From Luteimonas sp. MC1572 (lineage in GTDB: Bacteria > Pseudomonadota > Gammaproteobacteria > Xanthomonadales > Xanthomonadaceae): a DNA stretch of 64,000 nucleotides. The DNA is taken from positions 62,001 to 126,000 of the forward strand of contig NZ_CP067112.1 of NCBI RefSeq assembly GCF_016615815.1, read 5' to 3'. The stretch's first letter is position 1. Each line of letters starts with the position of its first letter. The notes under the pieces are model-generated. The model searched no databases. It was not told the origin of the DNA and worked only from the letters and a program-made list of their open reading frames with translations. Position numbers and translations under genes: made by a program. Below are positions 38,346-48,212 of the stretch, piece after piece.

Positions 38346-41300
38346 GTGGTAACGGGGGGTAGCCGCTGGCACGTAGTACATCCGTCAGGCCATGCGCACG
38401 AGCAGGAGGCCTTGGACCTGCTGCGCGCGCAGCTTCCGGAAACGCCGCCTTTCTGCGCCTGGTCGAACTTCGAGTTCATCGCCGACGACGGCAGCATCAA
38501 CGAGATCGATGCGCTGATCGTCTCCAGTGACCGCATCTACCTGGTCGAGATCAAGCACTGGTCCGGCCGCATCAGCGGCAACCAGAACAGCTGGCTGATC
38601 CGCTCGCCCAGCGGCCGCGAGCGGTACGAGGAAAATCCGCTATTGCTGGCCAATCGCAAGGCGAAGAAGCTCAAGTCGCTGCTTGGCCACCAACAGGCCT
38701 TCCGCAAGGGGCAGGTTCCCTATATCCAGGCCGTGGTCTTCCTGTCGTCGCCGCAGTGCGAAGTGGCACTGGATGAAATCGCTGCCCAGCACATCCATCT
38801 GCGCCCCGATGCCCGCCACCGTGGCCAGCACAGCATCGTGGATGTCATCCAGGGCAGGGCGACCGAGTCCGAAGGCCGCCCCGGCGTCAGCCGCGACGCG
38901 GAGCGGGCGTTGGCCCGTGCGATGGAACAGCTCGGACTGCGCAAGCGCACGCGCGCGGCCACCGTGGGTGACTACCTCCTGACTGGCCTGATTGCCGAGA
39001 ACGATCGCTACCAGGACTGGGAGGCCAAGCACCAGCGCGTAGGCACCGACCTCAAGCGGATCCGCATCTTCCCCCACGCGCAGCGCGCCGCGGAGTCGGA
39101 GAAGCGCGAGCGCAAGGACATCGCCACCCGCGAGTACGAATTGCTGCGCGACATCCGCCACGACGGCATCCTGAGCCCGCGCCAGCTCACGGAAAGCGAC
39201 GTTGGGCCGGCACTGGTCTATGACTTCGATCCCGAGGCGCAGCGCCTTGATCACCTGCTTGACGCCGCTGACACGTCCCCAGGCATCAGCGAACGTCTCG
39301 ACCTCATCCGCGCCATTGCCGAAAGCGTGGCCTATGCGCACAGCCGCAACGTCCACCATCGGGCCCTGAGTCCCTGGACCATTGAGCTGCACCGCGCTGC
39401 CGGAGATCGTCATCGCCCGGTGCTGCGCGACTGGCAGAGCGGCATCGCCGGCCAGGACACCACTGCCGGCACCCGCATGACCATGCATCTGGGACAGCAG
39501 GCCGGCGTCATCGACAACCCTCGCTCGGCGGTCTATGTCGCCCCGGAAGTCGTGGCCGGCCACGGCTACGACGCCGTGGCGATCGACATGTTCTCGCTTG
39601 GCGCGCTTACCTACGCCTTGTTCAGTGGCCAGCATCCGGCCGCGACCGTGGAGGAGATGCTCGACAAGGTCCGCAGCGGCCCGGGCCTGATGATTTCGGA
39701 GGTGCTGGATGGCGCGCCGGACAGTCTGCAGCTCTTGGTGCAGGTCGCCACCGATCCCAATCCCGCCGACCGACCGTCCGACGTGCGCGAGTTCCTGCGC
39801 ATGCTCGACGACGTCGAAGAAGAACTCACCGCACCCGAGCCGGAGCGCGGTGCCAGCCCGGCCGATGCGCGCCAGGGCGACCGTCTCACCGGCGGCTTCC
39901 AGGTGCTGCGTCGCCTCGGGGCCGGCTCCACCTGCCACGCGCTGGCAGTGGAAGACCCCCAAGGCCAGCAGGGCGTGCTCAAGGTCGCCAAGGACCCCTC
40001 GTTCAACGAGCGCCTGCGCCAGGAGTACGAGACCCTGCGGGAGGTGCCGCATCCCAATATCGTCAAGGCGCTGGGGCTCCACGAGATCGATGGCCTCGCC
40101 GCGATCTTCATCGAGCAGGCCGGCGACAAGACCATGGGCCAGCGCCTGCGCGAGCAGGGGCCACTGTCGCTGGACCTGCTCGAGCGCTTTGGTGACGAAC
40201 TGCTCGGCGTGGTCGTGCACCTTGAGCGAGAAGGCATCAACCACCGCGACATCAAGCCCGAGAACATCGGCCTAGGCGAGACCCGCAAGCGCGCGCTGAC
40301 CCTCAAGCTGTTCGACTTTTCGCTGGCCCGTGCGCCGGCGGACAATATCCGCGCCGGCACCCCACCGTATCTCGACCCGTTCCTCAGCCTGCGCCGGCCC
40401 GCGCGATGGGATCTGCACGCCGAGCGCTTTGCCGCGGCCATGACCCTGCACGAGATGGCGACCGGCACGCTGCCGACATGGGGCACGGCCGGGCAGGACC
40501 CGGCCAGCACCGCTGAAGACGTCGGCCTGGATGTCGAAAAGTTCGACGCCTCCATCCGTGACGGCCTGGCCGACTTCTTCCGCCGCGCGCTGCATCGCGA
40601 CAGCAAGAAGCGTTTCGACAACGCCGACGACATGTATCTGGCCTGGAAGAACCTCTTCCGCCACATCGACCAGACCACGCTGGACGAGGACAGCGACAGC
40701 AGCACCACGCTGGATTTCTCCCGCGTGGAAAACCTGTCGCGCGACACGCCACTGTCCGTGCTCGGCCTGAGTGCGCGTGAGCTGAATGCCGCCGATCGCA
40801 TCGGCGCCACCAATGTCGGCCAGCTGCTGGCGCTGCCCGGCATCCGCTTCTACCGCAACCGCGGTATTGGCCAGCAGATCACCCGCCGCCTGCGGCAGGT
40901 CCGCGAGGAGCTGGCGGCTCGCCTCGGCCAAGCCGCGGCCCCGGACCTGCCCGATGAGCAACCCGGCGTCTCGAGCATCGACCGCCTGGTCGAGTCGCTG
41001 GAAAGGGTCAAGCTCGAGGACGGCGAGGCCGGCATTGTCAGCCACTGGCTGGGCCTGGCCGACGCCAGTCCTCGCGCCGGCTTGGACCTGCCCAGCCAGC
41101 GGGACGTGGCCGAAGCAGCCGCCAGCAGCCGCGCCCAGGTCCAGGCCGCCATCGACCGCGCCGCAGAGAAGTGGGCCAAGAATGCCTGGATGACCGCGCT
41201 GCGCGACGAGGTGACGGCCTTCCTGCAGCGTCGTGAGTGCGTGGCCACCCTGGGTGAGCTCGCCACCGCGCTGCTCAGCGCCCACGGATCCACCGCGGCC

Positions 41301-42557
41301 GACACCGAGCGGCAGCGGCTGGCAGTCGCGGTGATCCAGGCCACCCTTGAAGTGGAGGCCGCGCGCGAGTCCGCGCGCTTCGTGCTGTACCGCGGCCATG
41401 AAGTCACGCTGATCGTGGCCGCCGACCCGCAGGGGGCCGAAGCCAGGGCGTCCACGTCCGAGCGCGTTGCCTTCGTCGAAGCGCTGGCCGCCGAAGCCAA
41501 GACCCTCGCCGCCGAAGATCCGCTGCCCAGCCCCCGCCGTGTGGAGCAGGCCCTGATGGCCGTCCCCGCGCCCGCTGGCGACCCCCCGATGTCGCTGGAG
41601 CGGCGCCTGCGCCTGGCCGTTGCCGCCGCGCCGGCCGTGGCCATGTCCAGCCGCCTGGAGTTGTACCCGGTCAACCTGCCGGCAGAGCGCGCCCTGCGCT
41701 TGGGCGCCAACACCCTGCTGGGCGCCCGTCGCCTGAGCGTGGAGCAGCTGCACAGCCGCATCCACAGCCGCTTCCCCAAGGCCGAGTGCCTCCCCGGGCG
41801 CCCGGCCCTGGACCACCTGCTGCAACAAATCGAGTTTCCCTTGCAGTGGCATGAGGCCGGCGACGCTCTGCCCGCCGGCTACGCCATGCCGGTGCAGGGC
41901 ACGGGCGCCACGCGCCACACCAGCACGCTGCGCCGCCTTACCACCGCCATGCACGCCGGTGAGGCGGATTCGCCCGCCGCCCAGCAGGCGCAGGCCTTCG
42001 ATGCCACGGTCCGGCGCGCGATCGCCGGCGGCCGGGTGTTGCTGGTCACCACCGAGCTGAAGCGGGTGGAAGATGCCGCGCCCGAGCTGTGCCAGCAGTA
42101 CGGTCTCACCCCGGTCAGCCTGGACCACCTGTTGATTGAAGCCCTACGCGCCCAGGTCAGGCAGATCAGGGCCGACTGGGGCGTGGTGCTGCAGGCCGAC
42201 GCCGCCACACAGTCCAGCGCCGACTGGCGCCGCCTCACCACCCTGGTCGAGCGCGCCATGCCCACGCTGACCCGCCAGCTGCTCGATGACGATCGCCCAC
42301 TGCTGATCCAGCACCTGGGCCTGCTGGTCCGCTACGGCCAGACCGGCCTGATCCAGACACTGCGCAACGCGGCCCAGTCCCGGCCCCGGCCTGCACGTTT
42401 GCTGCTGCTGCCCGGCGACAGCCAGCAGCCGCCCATGCTCGACGGCGTGGTCTTGCCGGTCATCACTCCGGCCGACTGGACCCACCTCCCCCGATCCTGG
42501 CTGGAGAACCGCCACCGCGCGGACTCCGCCGCTGCAGCATCAGGAACCACCCGGTGA
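38346..42557 (+). CDS. pglW: BREX type 2 serine/threonine kinase PglW with NERD domain
   Basis: 1403 aa from GTG 38346 (AAGGTG 6 nt upstream). Residues 25-140 form a NERD nuclease-related domain (SINEIDALIVSSDRIYLVEIKHW, with D and ExK). Two kinase-like domains follow. The first (about 250-490) has HHRALSPWT in place of HRDLKPxN and is probably inactive. The second (about 515-760) keeps HRDIKPEN (about 633) and KLFDFSLAR (DFS for DFG), so it may bind or transfer phosphate. The remaining 600 residues are helical, with a helix-hairpin-helix-like DRIGATNVGQLLALPG stretch near 815. In the Streptomyces Pgl system PglW is a kinase needed for phage growth limitation. It overlaps pglX by 4 bases. Confidence 0.92.
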   Translation: MVTGGSRWHVVHPSGHAHEQEALDLLRAQLPETPPFCAWSNFEFIADDGSINEIDALIVSSDRIYLVEIKHWSGRISGNQNSWLIRSPSGRERYEENPLLLANRKAKKLKSLLGHQQAFRKGQVPYIQAVVFLSSPQCEVALDEIAAQHIHLRPDARHRGQHSIVDVIQGRATESEGRPGVSRDAERALARAMEQLGLRKRTRAATVGDYLLTGLIAENDRYQDWEAKHQRVGTDLKRIRIFPHAQRAAESEKRERKDIATREYELLRDIRHDGILSPRQLTESDVGPALVYDFDPEAQRLDHLLDAADTSPGISERLDLIRAIAESVAYAHSRNVHHRALSPWTIELHRAAGDRHRPVLRDWQSGIAGQDTTAGTRMTMHLGQQAGVIDNPRSAVYVAPEVVAGHGYDAVAIDMFSLGALTYALFSGQHPAATVEEMLDKVRSGPGLMISEVLDGAPDSLQLLVQVATDPNPADRPSDVREFLRMLDDVEEELTAPEPERGASPADARQGDRLTGGFQVLRRLGAGSTCHALAVEDPQGQQGVLKVAKDPSFNERLRQEYETLREVPHPNIVKALGLHEIDGLAAIFIEQAGDKTMGQRLREQGPLSLDLLERFGDELLGVVVHLEREGINHRDIKPENIGLGETRKRALTLKLFDFSLARAPADNIRAGTPPYLDPFLSLRRPARWDLHAERFAAAMTLHEMATGTLPTWGTAGQDPASTAEDVGLDVEKFDASIRDGLADFFRRALHRDSKKRFDNADDMYLAWKNLFRHIDQTTLDEDSDSSTTLDFSRVENLSRDTPLSVLGLSARELNAADRIGATNVGQLLALPGIRFYRNRGIGQQITRRLRQVREELAARLGQAAAPDLPDEQPGVSSIDRLVESLERVKLEDGEAGIVSHWLGLADASPRAGLDLPSQRDVAEAAASSRAQVQAAIDRAAEKWAKNAWMTALRDEVTAFLQRRECVATLGELATALLSAHGSTAADTERQRLAVAVIQATLEVEAARESARFVLYRGHEVTLIVAADPQGAEARASTSERVAFVEALAAEAKTLAAEDPLPSPRRVEQALMAVPAPAGDPPMSLERRLRLAVAAAPAVAMSSRLELYPVNLPAERALRLGANTLLGARRLSVEQLHSRIHSRFPKAECLPGRPALDHLLQQIEFPLQWHEAGDALPAGYAMPVQGTGATRHTSTLRRLTTAMHAGEADSPAAQQAQAFDATVRRAIAGGRVLLVTTELKRVEDAAPELCQQYGLTPVSLDHLLIEALRAQVRQIRADWGVVLQADAATQSSADWRRLTTLVERAMPTLTRQLLDDDRPLLIQHLGLLVRYGQTGLIQTLRNAAQSRPRPARLLLLPGDSQQPPMLDGVVLPVITPADWTHLPRSWLENRHRADSAAAASGTTR

Positions 42558-45500
42558 TCAACGCAAAACAGCTCCTTGCCGACCTGCAATCCCGCCAGAA
42601 AGCGCTCGAATCGGACCTGCGCCAGCAGATCGAGGCACTGCCCAACCTCAAGACGCGCCTGGAAGCCGAATACAAGGCCGCCCGCGATGCCGGCCGCACC
42701 GCGGACACCTTCGGCATCTGGCGCGACCTCCAGGTCACCCAGTCCGCGGTGGCCTGGCTGCTGGCCTGCACCTTCGTGCGTTTCAGCGAAGACAACGGCC
42801 TGCTGCCCACCCCGCGCCTGTCCGGTCCGGGCGATGCCCTGCGCCGCGCCAAGGATGCGTTCAGCGAGTACGTGCGCCAGTGCCCTACCGAGCACGAGCG
42901 CCATTACCTGGAGGCGGTGTTCGACGGCCTGGCCGAGATGCCGGCGCTCAGCGGCCTGTTCGGCCGCGCCCACAACCCGCTGTTCGCCATGCCGCTCTCG
43001 TATGAGGCCGCGCGAGACTTGCTGACGTTCTGGCAGCGGACCGATCTAGATACCGGCGCCCTGCGCCACGATTTCACCGATCCAGAGCTGGACACGCGCT
43101 TTCTCGGCGACCTCTACCAGGACCTCTCCGAAGCCGCCCGCAAGCGCTACGCCCTGCTGCAGACACCGGAATTCGTGGAGGAGTTCATCCTCGACCGCAC
43201 GCTGGAGCCGGCCATCGGCACGTTCGGGCTGGATGACATCCGGCTGATCGACCCGACCTGCGGATCGGGTCACTTCCTGCTCGGGACCTTCCAGCGCCTG
43301 CTCGGCCACTGGCAGCGGAGCGCGCCGGGTATGGATGCGCGTGAGCGCGTCATCAAGGCGCTGGCCGGTGTGTATGGTGTGGACCTCAATCCCTTCGCCG
43401 TGGCCATTGCCCGTTTCCGCCTGCTGGTGACAGCCATGCGGGCCAGCGGTATTCCCACCTTGCGTGGGGCGCCGGGCTGGAAGTTCAACCTGACGACAGG
43501 TGATTCACTGCTGCACGGAAGTCGCTTCGACTTGCTGGGCGCGGACGATCTCTCGCAGCGCTATCCACACGCGTATATCGCTGAGGATATCGACGAGATC
43601 AACCGAATCCTTGGTCAGCGCTATCACGCCGTGGTCGGCAACCCCCCCTACATTACTGCCAGCGATACCGCCCTCAATCAGCTTTATCGAGAGCGCTATA
43701 AGACTTGCCACCGAAAATTTTCGCTCGGGGTGCCTTTCACCGAGCGCTTTTTTCAGCTGGCGCTGACAAATGGTGACATTCCGGCTGGGTACGTCGGATT
43801 GATAACTGCTGACAGTTTCATGAAGCGCGAGTTTGGGAAGAAGTTGATCGAAGACTGGTTCCCACTGCAGGACGTCACCCACGTTATTCATACTGCCGGC
43901 GCTTACATTCCCGGACACGGCACCCCGACAGTGATTCTGTTCGGTCGCAATCGTGCGCCAGTGGCCGCCAACGTGCGTGCAGTGTTAGGCATTAGTGGAG
44001 AGCCGTCCACGCCGAGTGATCCGGCGCACGGTCTCGTATGGCGCTCCGTTGTGGAGTTGACTGACCGTCCTGGTGTGGCAAACGATTACATCAGCGTCGT
44101 CGACATGGAGCGTGGTCGGCTAAAAACGCATCCGTGGACCTTACTGGGCGGGCAGTCTCCGGCCGTATTGGATGTCCTGCAATCTCAGTCTCAGAAACTG
44201 GGGTCGTGGGCAACTGTCATCGGAGTGTTTGGTATCAGTGCCGCGGACGAGCTAATGCTCGCTGGCCGTAGAGATTTCGAGCGATCAGGGATTGACCCTT
44301 CTTTGGTGCGCCCATTGGCTGTCGGTGATGAAGTCCGAGATTGGAAGAATTCGCCTACTGTATGGGCGTTCTTTCCCTATTCGGACCGGGAGTTAGTTCC
44401 GCTATCTTCAGGCTCTCCAGAGGCGCTTTTCTGGTGTTGGCCTTCAAGAACCACTTTGGGTAACCGAGCGACGTTCTCAAAGAAGACGTACTTTCAGGAA
44501 GGGCGTCCTTGGTGGGAATGGCACCAGGTTTCCTTAGAGAGATTGCAGCCGTCAATGACGATTGTCTTCGCCGAGGTTGCTACGCACAACCATTTCTCGA
44601 TTGATCGCGGTGGAAAGGTGTTCAACCGCACCGCGCCGATCATTAAGCTACCCCCCAGTGCAACAGAAGATGACCACTTGGGGTTGCTTGGCTTGCTGAA
44701 CTGCTCGGTGGGGTTGTTCTGGCTCCGCCAGAACTGTCACAACAAGGGTGAAGGTGGTGGAACTCGAGTAGAGGCTGGGAACTCTGCATTGGGTGATGAA
44801 GATTGGAAGAATCACTATGCATTCAATGCAACCAGACTTAAACAGTTTCCATTGGTTGCCCGCCGCCCGACTGATCTGGTCCGTCAACTTGACTTACTTG
44901 CAGGAGAGCATCAAACGTTATCTCCGGGCGGGCTCTCGGAGCTTCTACCGTTGTCAACTGACGTATTAGGCTCTCGACGCCAAGAAGCGGATGCACTGTT
45001 CGCCCGTATGGTCGCGCTGCAAGAGGAGCTGGACTGGTGGTGTTATGACGCATATCAGCTGCTTGATGAGAAAGCCACCCTGGCTGGAGACGCGCCTGGC
45101 GTTGCTTTGGGTGAGCGCGCCTTTGAAATCGCGCTGGCACGCCGCATCGCAGCTGGCAAGGTCGAGAGCACGTGGTTCTCACGCCATGGCTCAACTCCGG
45201 TCACTGAAATACCCACCCGCTGGCCGGCTGAGTACCGCGCGTTGGTTGAGCGCCGTATCAACCTAATTGAATCAAACGACTGGATCGGCCTGCTGGAGCA
45301 GCCCGAGTACAAGCGTCGCTGGAGCAGGCGCGGCTGGGAAGAGCTGGAAAAGGCCGCCTTGGGCGACTGGCTCTTCGACCGGCTGGAGGCCCCTGACTAC
45401 TGGCCGGCGCCGGTCTTGCAGCGCGTTAGCGAACTTGCTGCACGGGCCGAGCGCGACGCCGACTTCATGGCCGTTGCCGCGCTCTACACCGGCCAGCACG

Positions 45501-46198
45501 GCTTCGACCCGGCCGCGCTGCTGCGTGAGTTGTTGATCGAAGAGTCCGTGCCCGCGCTCAAGGTGCTGCGCTACAAAGAGCCGGGCCTGCGCAAACGCGT
45601 TGATTGGGAGCACACCTGGGAGCAGCAGCGCCGCGAGGACGCCATCGATGCCGCCGTGGCCGCCGAAGACCCGCGCCTCGACGACGAGGCCGAGGCTGAC
45701 TGGAAGGCCCGCATCAAGCCCGAACAGGACCGCCGCAAGCTGGACGAGGTCGGCCAACTGCCGGCTCCGCCCAAGTACACCAATGCCGACTTCCTGAAGG
45801 CCAGCTACTGGCGCCTGCGTGGCGGCTTGGACGTGCCGAAGGAACGCTGCTTCACCCTCCCCGACCCTCAGATTCCCGGCGACTGGCTGTACGGATGGGC
45901 CGGGTGGAATTCCGCCCAGCGTGTCCGCGCCTTGGCCGGAGCCTGGATCGACGGCGAGGAGCGCAGCGGCGTCGACCCTATCCAGCTCCTGCCCCTGCTG
46001 GTCGCCATCGACGAGGAACTCCCCTGGGTGCTCCAATGGCACAACGCCCTCGACGCCGAGACCGACGTTCGACTCGGTGACTACTTCCAGTCCTGGCTAG
46101 GCGAGCAGCTCAACCGCCACGGCTGGACCCGTCAGACCCTCGCCGAGTGGCGGCCTGCTGCCGCGTCGCGGGGAAGGCGGGCGAGAGCAGGCAGCTGA
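42554..46198 (+). CDS. pglX: BREX type 2 adenine-specific methyltransferase PglX
   Basis: 1214 aa from GTG 42554. N6-adenine methyltransferase motifs: [16 protein letters not shown] (motif I, about residue 232), [15 protein letters not shown] and [11 protein letters not shown] (motif IV, about 361). The middle and later part should hold the target-recognition domain. DNA from about 43.65 to 45.2 kb is visibly richer in A+T than both ends of the gene (for example 27 of 60 G+C at 43801-43860 against 42 of 60 at 45601-45660), indicating exchange of this segment. In BREX, PglX marks host DNA so that phage DNA can be told apart. Confidence 0.95.
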   Translation: MINAKQLLADLQSRQKALESDLRQQIEALPNLKTRLEAEYKAARDAGRTADTFGIWRDLQVTQSAVAWLLACTFVRFSEDNGLLPTPRLSGPGDALRRAKDAFSEYVRQCPTEHERHYLEAVFDGLAEMPALSGLFGRAHNPLFAMPLSYEAARDLLTFWQRTDLDTGALRHDFTDPELDTRFLGDLYQDLSEAARKRYALLQTPEFVEEFILDRTLEPAIGTFGLDDIRLIDPTCGSGHFLLGTFQRLLGHWQRSAPGMDARERVIKALAGVYGVDLNPFAVAIARFRLLVTAMRASGIPTLRGAPGWKFNLTTGDSLLHGSRFDLLGADDLSQRYPHAYIAEDIDEINRILGQRYHAVVGNPPYITASDTALNQLYRERYKTCHRKFSLGVPFTERFFQLALTNGDIPAGYVGLITADSFMKREFGKKLIEDWFPLQDVTHVIHTAGAYIPGHGTPTVILFGRNRAPVAANVRAVLGISGEPSTPSDPAHGLVWRSVVELTDRPGVANDYISVVDMERGRLKTHPWTLLGGQSPAVLDVLQSQSQKLGSWATVIGVFGISAADELMLAGRRDFERSGIDPSLVRPLAVGDEVRDWKNSPTVWAFFPYSDRELVPLSSGSPEALFWCWPSRTTLGNRATFSKKTYFQEGRPWWEWHQVSLERLQPSMTIVFAEVATHNHFSIDRGGKVFNRTAPIIKLPPSATEDDHLGLLGLLNCSVGLFWLRQNCHNKGEGGGTRVEAGNSALGDEDWKNHYAFNATRLKQFPLVARRPTDLVRQLDLLAGEHQTLSPGGLSELLPLSTDVLGSRRQEADALFARMVALQEELDWWCYDAYQLLDEKATLAGDAPGVALGERAFEIALARRIAAGKVESTWFSRHGSTPVTEIPTRWPAEYRALVERRINLIESNDWIGLLEQPEYKRRWSRRGWEELEKAALGDWLFDRLEAPDYWPAPVLQRVSELAARAERDADFMAVAALYTGQHGFDPAALLRELLIEESVPALKVLRYKEPGLRKRVDWEHTWEQQRREDAIDAAVAAEDPRLDDEAEADWKARIKPEQDRRKLDEVGQLPAPPKYTNADFLKASYWRLRGGLDVPKERCFTLPDPQIPGDWLYGWAGWNSAQRVRALAGAWIDGEERSGVDPIQLLPLLVAIDEELPWVLQWHNALDAETDVRLGDYFQSWLGEQLNRHGWTRQTLAEWRPAAASRGRRARAGS

Positions 46199-46205
46199 TG
46201 AAGGA

Positions 46206-46256
46206 ATCATGGCCGTGGTACATATCATGGCCATGTTATCTACCTTGGCCGTGGTA
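46206..46256 (+). promoter_or_regulatory. Three GGCC-centred repeats at 18-bp period, probable operator
   Basis: TGGCCGTGGTA (46210-46220), TGGCCATGTTA (46228-46238) and TGGCCGTGGTA (46246-46256) start exactly 18 bp apart. Each is centred on GGCC and partly palindromic (TACCttGGCCgtGGTA is the clearest). They end 10 bp before the ATG at 46267. The likely role is binding of the winged-helix protein encoded next. This is the only untranslated break inside the BREX cluster. Confidence 0.7.
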
Positions 46257-46266
46257 GACTGTGCCA

Positions 46267-47406
46267 ATGGAAGCGTCCCTATCCCCGCATCTGGCTCGTG
46301 GTGATCAGCTGGCCTCCTTGCTAGAGGAAGCGGGCTGGTCGGTGGTTGTCGAACCTGAAGGACCGCTGGACTGCCGCCCGGATCTGGTCGCCAGCCGGGA
46401 TGCGCACCGCTACGCCGTCGAGCTGAAGTCCGTGGCGGAAGGCCGCGCGGACCGGGTGATTGCCCTGTTGTCACAAGCCATCCTCCAGGCCAGCCGTTAT
46501 GCCGCGGACATGCGGATGCGTCCGCTGGCCGTGGTGCTGGTGGGCCGTGTTTCACCCGCGCTGCGACAGAAGGTCGTCGACTTCCAGCGCCTCTACGCGC
46601 CCGACGTGGCCGTGGGCCTGGTGTCGGAGGCGGGAGGCAGCCTGTTCATCGGTCCCGGGCTTGAGGGACTTGATCGGGAGGAGCCACGCGGCCGCGGCAT
46701 CGGCAAGCCCGTGCAGCCACGCAAGGCCTTCAACCTGTTTTCCGACCTCAACCAGTGGATGCTCAAGGTGCTGCTGGCGCCCGAGCTGCCGGAGCGGCTG
46801 CTGCACGCGCCCAGGAGTGAGTACTTCTCAGGGTCGGACCTGGCGCACGCCGCCGACGTGTCGCCGATGAGCGCCTCCAGATTCCTGCGGCGTCTGCAGG
46901 AAGAGGGTTTCCTGGATGGCGCAAGGGGCCCCCTGCGGCTGGTGCGGCGTGAGGAACTGTTTCGTCGCTGGCAGTCGGCCGCAATGCGCTCGTCGCCCGA
47001 GCTGCGCATGTCGTACCTGATCCCGGCCGGCGGCACGCGGCAATTGCACAAGTTGGCTGCACGGCTGGAGGCCTGCGTCGGCCTGTTCGCCGCAGCAGAC
47101 CTGCTGGAGCTGGGCCATGTCAGCGGCGCGGTCCCGCATGTCTATGTGCGACGCCTGTCGCCTCCACAGGGCGGGGAATGGCTTGGCGTTGTGCCCTCTG
47201 CGCCGGGCGAGGCGCCGCAGGTGATCATCAGGCAGGCCAATGCACCCGAATCGCTGTTCCGCGGCGCTGTCAGGGTGGGCGAGGTGCTGGTGTCGGACGT
47301 GCTGCAGGTCTGGCTGGATGTCTCGGCTAATCCTTCGCGCGGCGCGGAGCAGGCAGAGATGCTGGGCCGGGGCGTGCTGGCCGACGTGCTGGGGGGCGCG
47401 CCGTGA
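46267..47406 (+). CDS. Nuclease-like/winged-helix protein inserted in BREX, putative antitoxin-regulator
   Basis: 379 aa from ATG 46267 (GTG 46261 possible). Residues 10-110 show a PD-(D/E)xK-like core (CRPDLVASRDAHRYAVELKSV, giving D and ExK). A winged helix-turn-helix follows at about 185-235 (SGSDLAHAADVSPMSASRFLRRLQEEGFL). The C-terminal 140 residues form an alpha/beta domain ending in a VLQVWLDVSANPSRGAEQAEMLGR helix. Overlap by 4 bases with the nucleotidyltransferase gene suggests an AbiE-like type IV pair, where a winged-helix antitoxin represses its operon through repeats and a nucleotidyltransferase is the toxin. AbiEi itself lacks the nuclease-like domain, so this is a different family. 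Confidence 0.72.
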   Translation: MEASLSPHLARGDQLASLLEEAGWSVVVEPEGPLDCRPDLVASRDAHRYAVELKSVAEGRADRVIALLSQAILQASRYAADMRMRPLAVVLVGRVSPALRQKVVDFQRLYAPDVAVGLVSEAGGSLFIGPGLEGLDREEPRGRGIGKPVQPRKAFNLFSDLNQWMLKVLLAPELPERLLHAPRSEYFSGSDLAHAADVSPMSASRFLRRLQEEGFLDGARGPLRLVRREELFRRWQSAAMRSSPELRMSYLIPAGGTRQLHKLAARLEACVGLFAAADLLELGHVSGAVPHVYVRRLSPPQGGEWLGVVPSAPGEAPQVIIRQANAPESLFRGAVRVGEVLVSDVLQVWLDVSANPSRGAEQAEMLGRGVLADVLGGAP

Positions 47407-48212
47407 ATGACCGGGCTGCATTCGTACGGCTCGTGCGGGCGCTGGCGCCCTGGGATACCCACCTGCTGTTCGTGGGGGGCTGGGCCCACCGGCTCTACCG
47501 CCTGCACCCGCATGCGGTCCCTCAGGCGTACCAGCCGCTGGCCACGCTGGATGCCGATGTCGCCTTTGCCCAGCGCGAGCGGCTCGATGGCGACATGCGA
47601 GCGGCGCTGCAGGACGCGGGTTTCGAGCAGCAGCTGACCGGGGATCACCGCCCGCCAGTCTCGCGCTACACCCTGGGCAATGACGCGCCGGCGGGCTTTT
47701 ATGCCGAATTTCTGACGCCGCTGGTGGGCCGTTCCCACACCCGGGAGGGCGTCGCGCTGGCAACCGAGCAGCAGGCGGGAGTCACCGCACAGCGCCTGCG
47801 CTATCTGGACCTGCTGTTTCTTTCACCCTGGTCGGTGAGCCTCGGGGAGGACTGGGGCGTGGCGCCCCCGCTGCAGATCCAGATCCCGAACCCGGTGGTG
47901 TTCATCGCACAGAAGCTGCTGATCCACACGGACCGCGCGCCGGGCAAGCAGTCTCAGGATCTGCTGTATATCCACGATACGTTGGAACTGTTCGCGCCTG
48001 AGCTCGATCGGCTACATGACATCTGGCGCAACGACACCCGGCCAAGAATGGACGCAGCCTGGGTCACGCGAGTGCTGCGGGCGCGGGATGACATGTTTGG
48101 GGTATTGAACGACCGGATCCGCGATGCCGCGCGGATCCCGCAGGATCGGGACCTCGATCCGGAACGAATGCGGGCCATGTGCCTGGAAGCACTAGGGGAA
48201 ATGCTGGAATGA
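47403..48212 (+). CDS. Nucleotidyltransferase, AbiEii-like, inserted in BREX
   Basis: 269 aa. It fits the DNA polymerase beta-like nucleotidyltransferase fold: HLLFVGGWAHRLYR gives the hG[GS] motif (about residue 24) and ATLDADVAF the DxD-type catalytic pair (about 46). The central VSRYTLGND and a later LQIQIPNPVVFIAQKLLIHTDRAPGKQSQDLLYIHDTLELF resemble the PF12281 (NTP_transf_8) group. AbiEii-type toxins transfer nucleotides to tRNA or proteins; the substrate here is unknown. It overlaps the winged-helix gene and pglY by 4 bases each, so expression is tied to both. Confidence 0.78.
   Translation: MNDRAAFVRLVRALAPWDTHLLFVGGWAHRLYRLHPHAVPQAYQPLATLDADVAFAQRERLDGDMRAALQDAGFEQQLTGDHRPPVSRYTLGNDAPAGFYAEFLTPLVGRSHTREGVALATEQQAGVTAQRLRYLDLLFLSPWSVSLGEDWGVAPPLQIQIPNPVVFIAQKLLIHTDRAPGKQSQDLLYIHDTLELFAPELDRLHDIWRNDTRPRMDAAWVTRVLRARDDMFGVLNDRIRDAARIPQDRDLDPERMRAMCLEALGEMLE

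Noticed and set aside
38311..38352. 13-codon leader ORF overlapping the pglW start
   Set aside because: It lacks a ribosome-binding site and nothing in its sequence suggests attenuation; probably chance.
46206..46256. 18-bp repeats taken as replication iterons
   Set aside because: Only three copies, located directly before a winged-helix gene with no replication protein nearby; an operator fits better.
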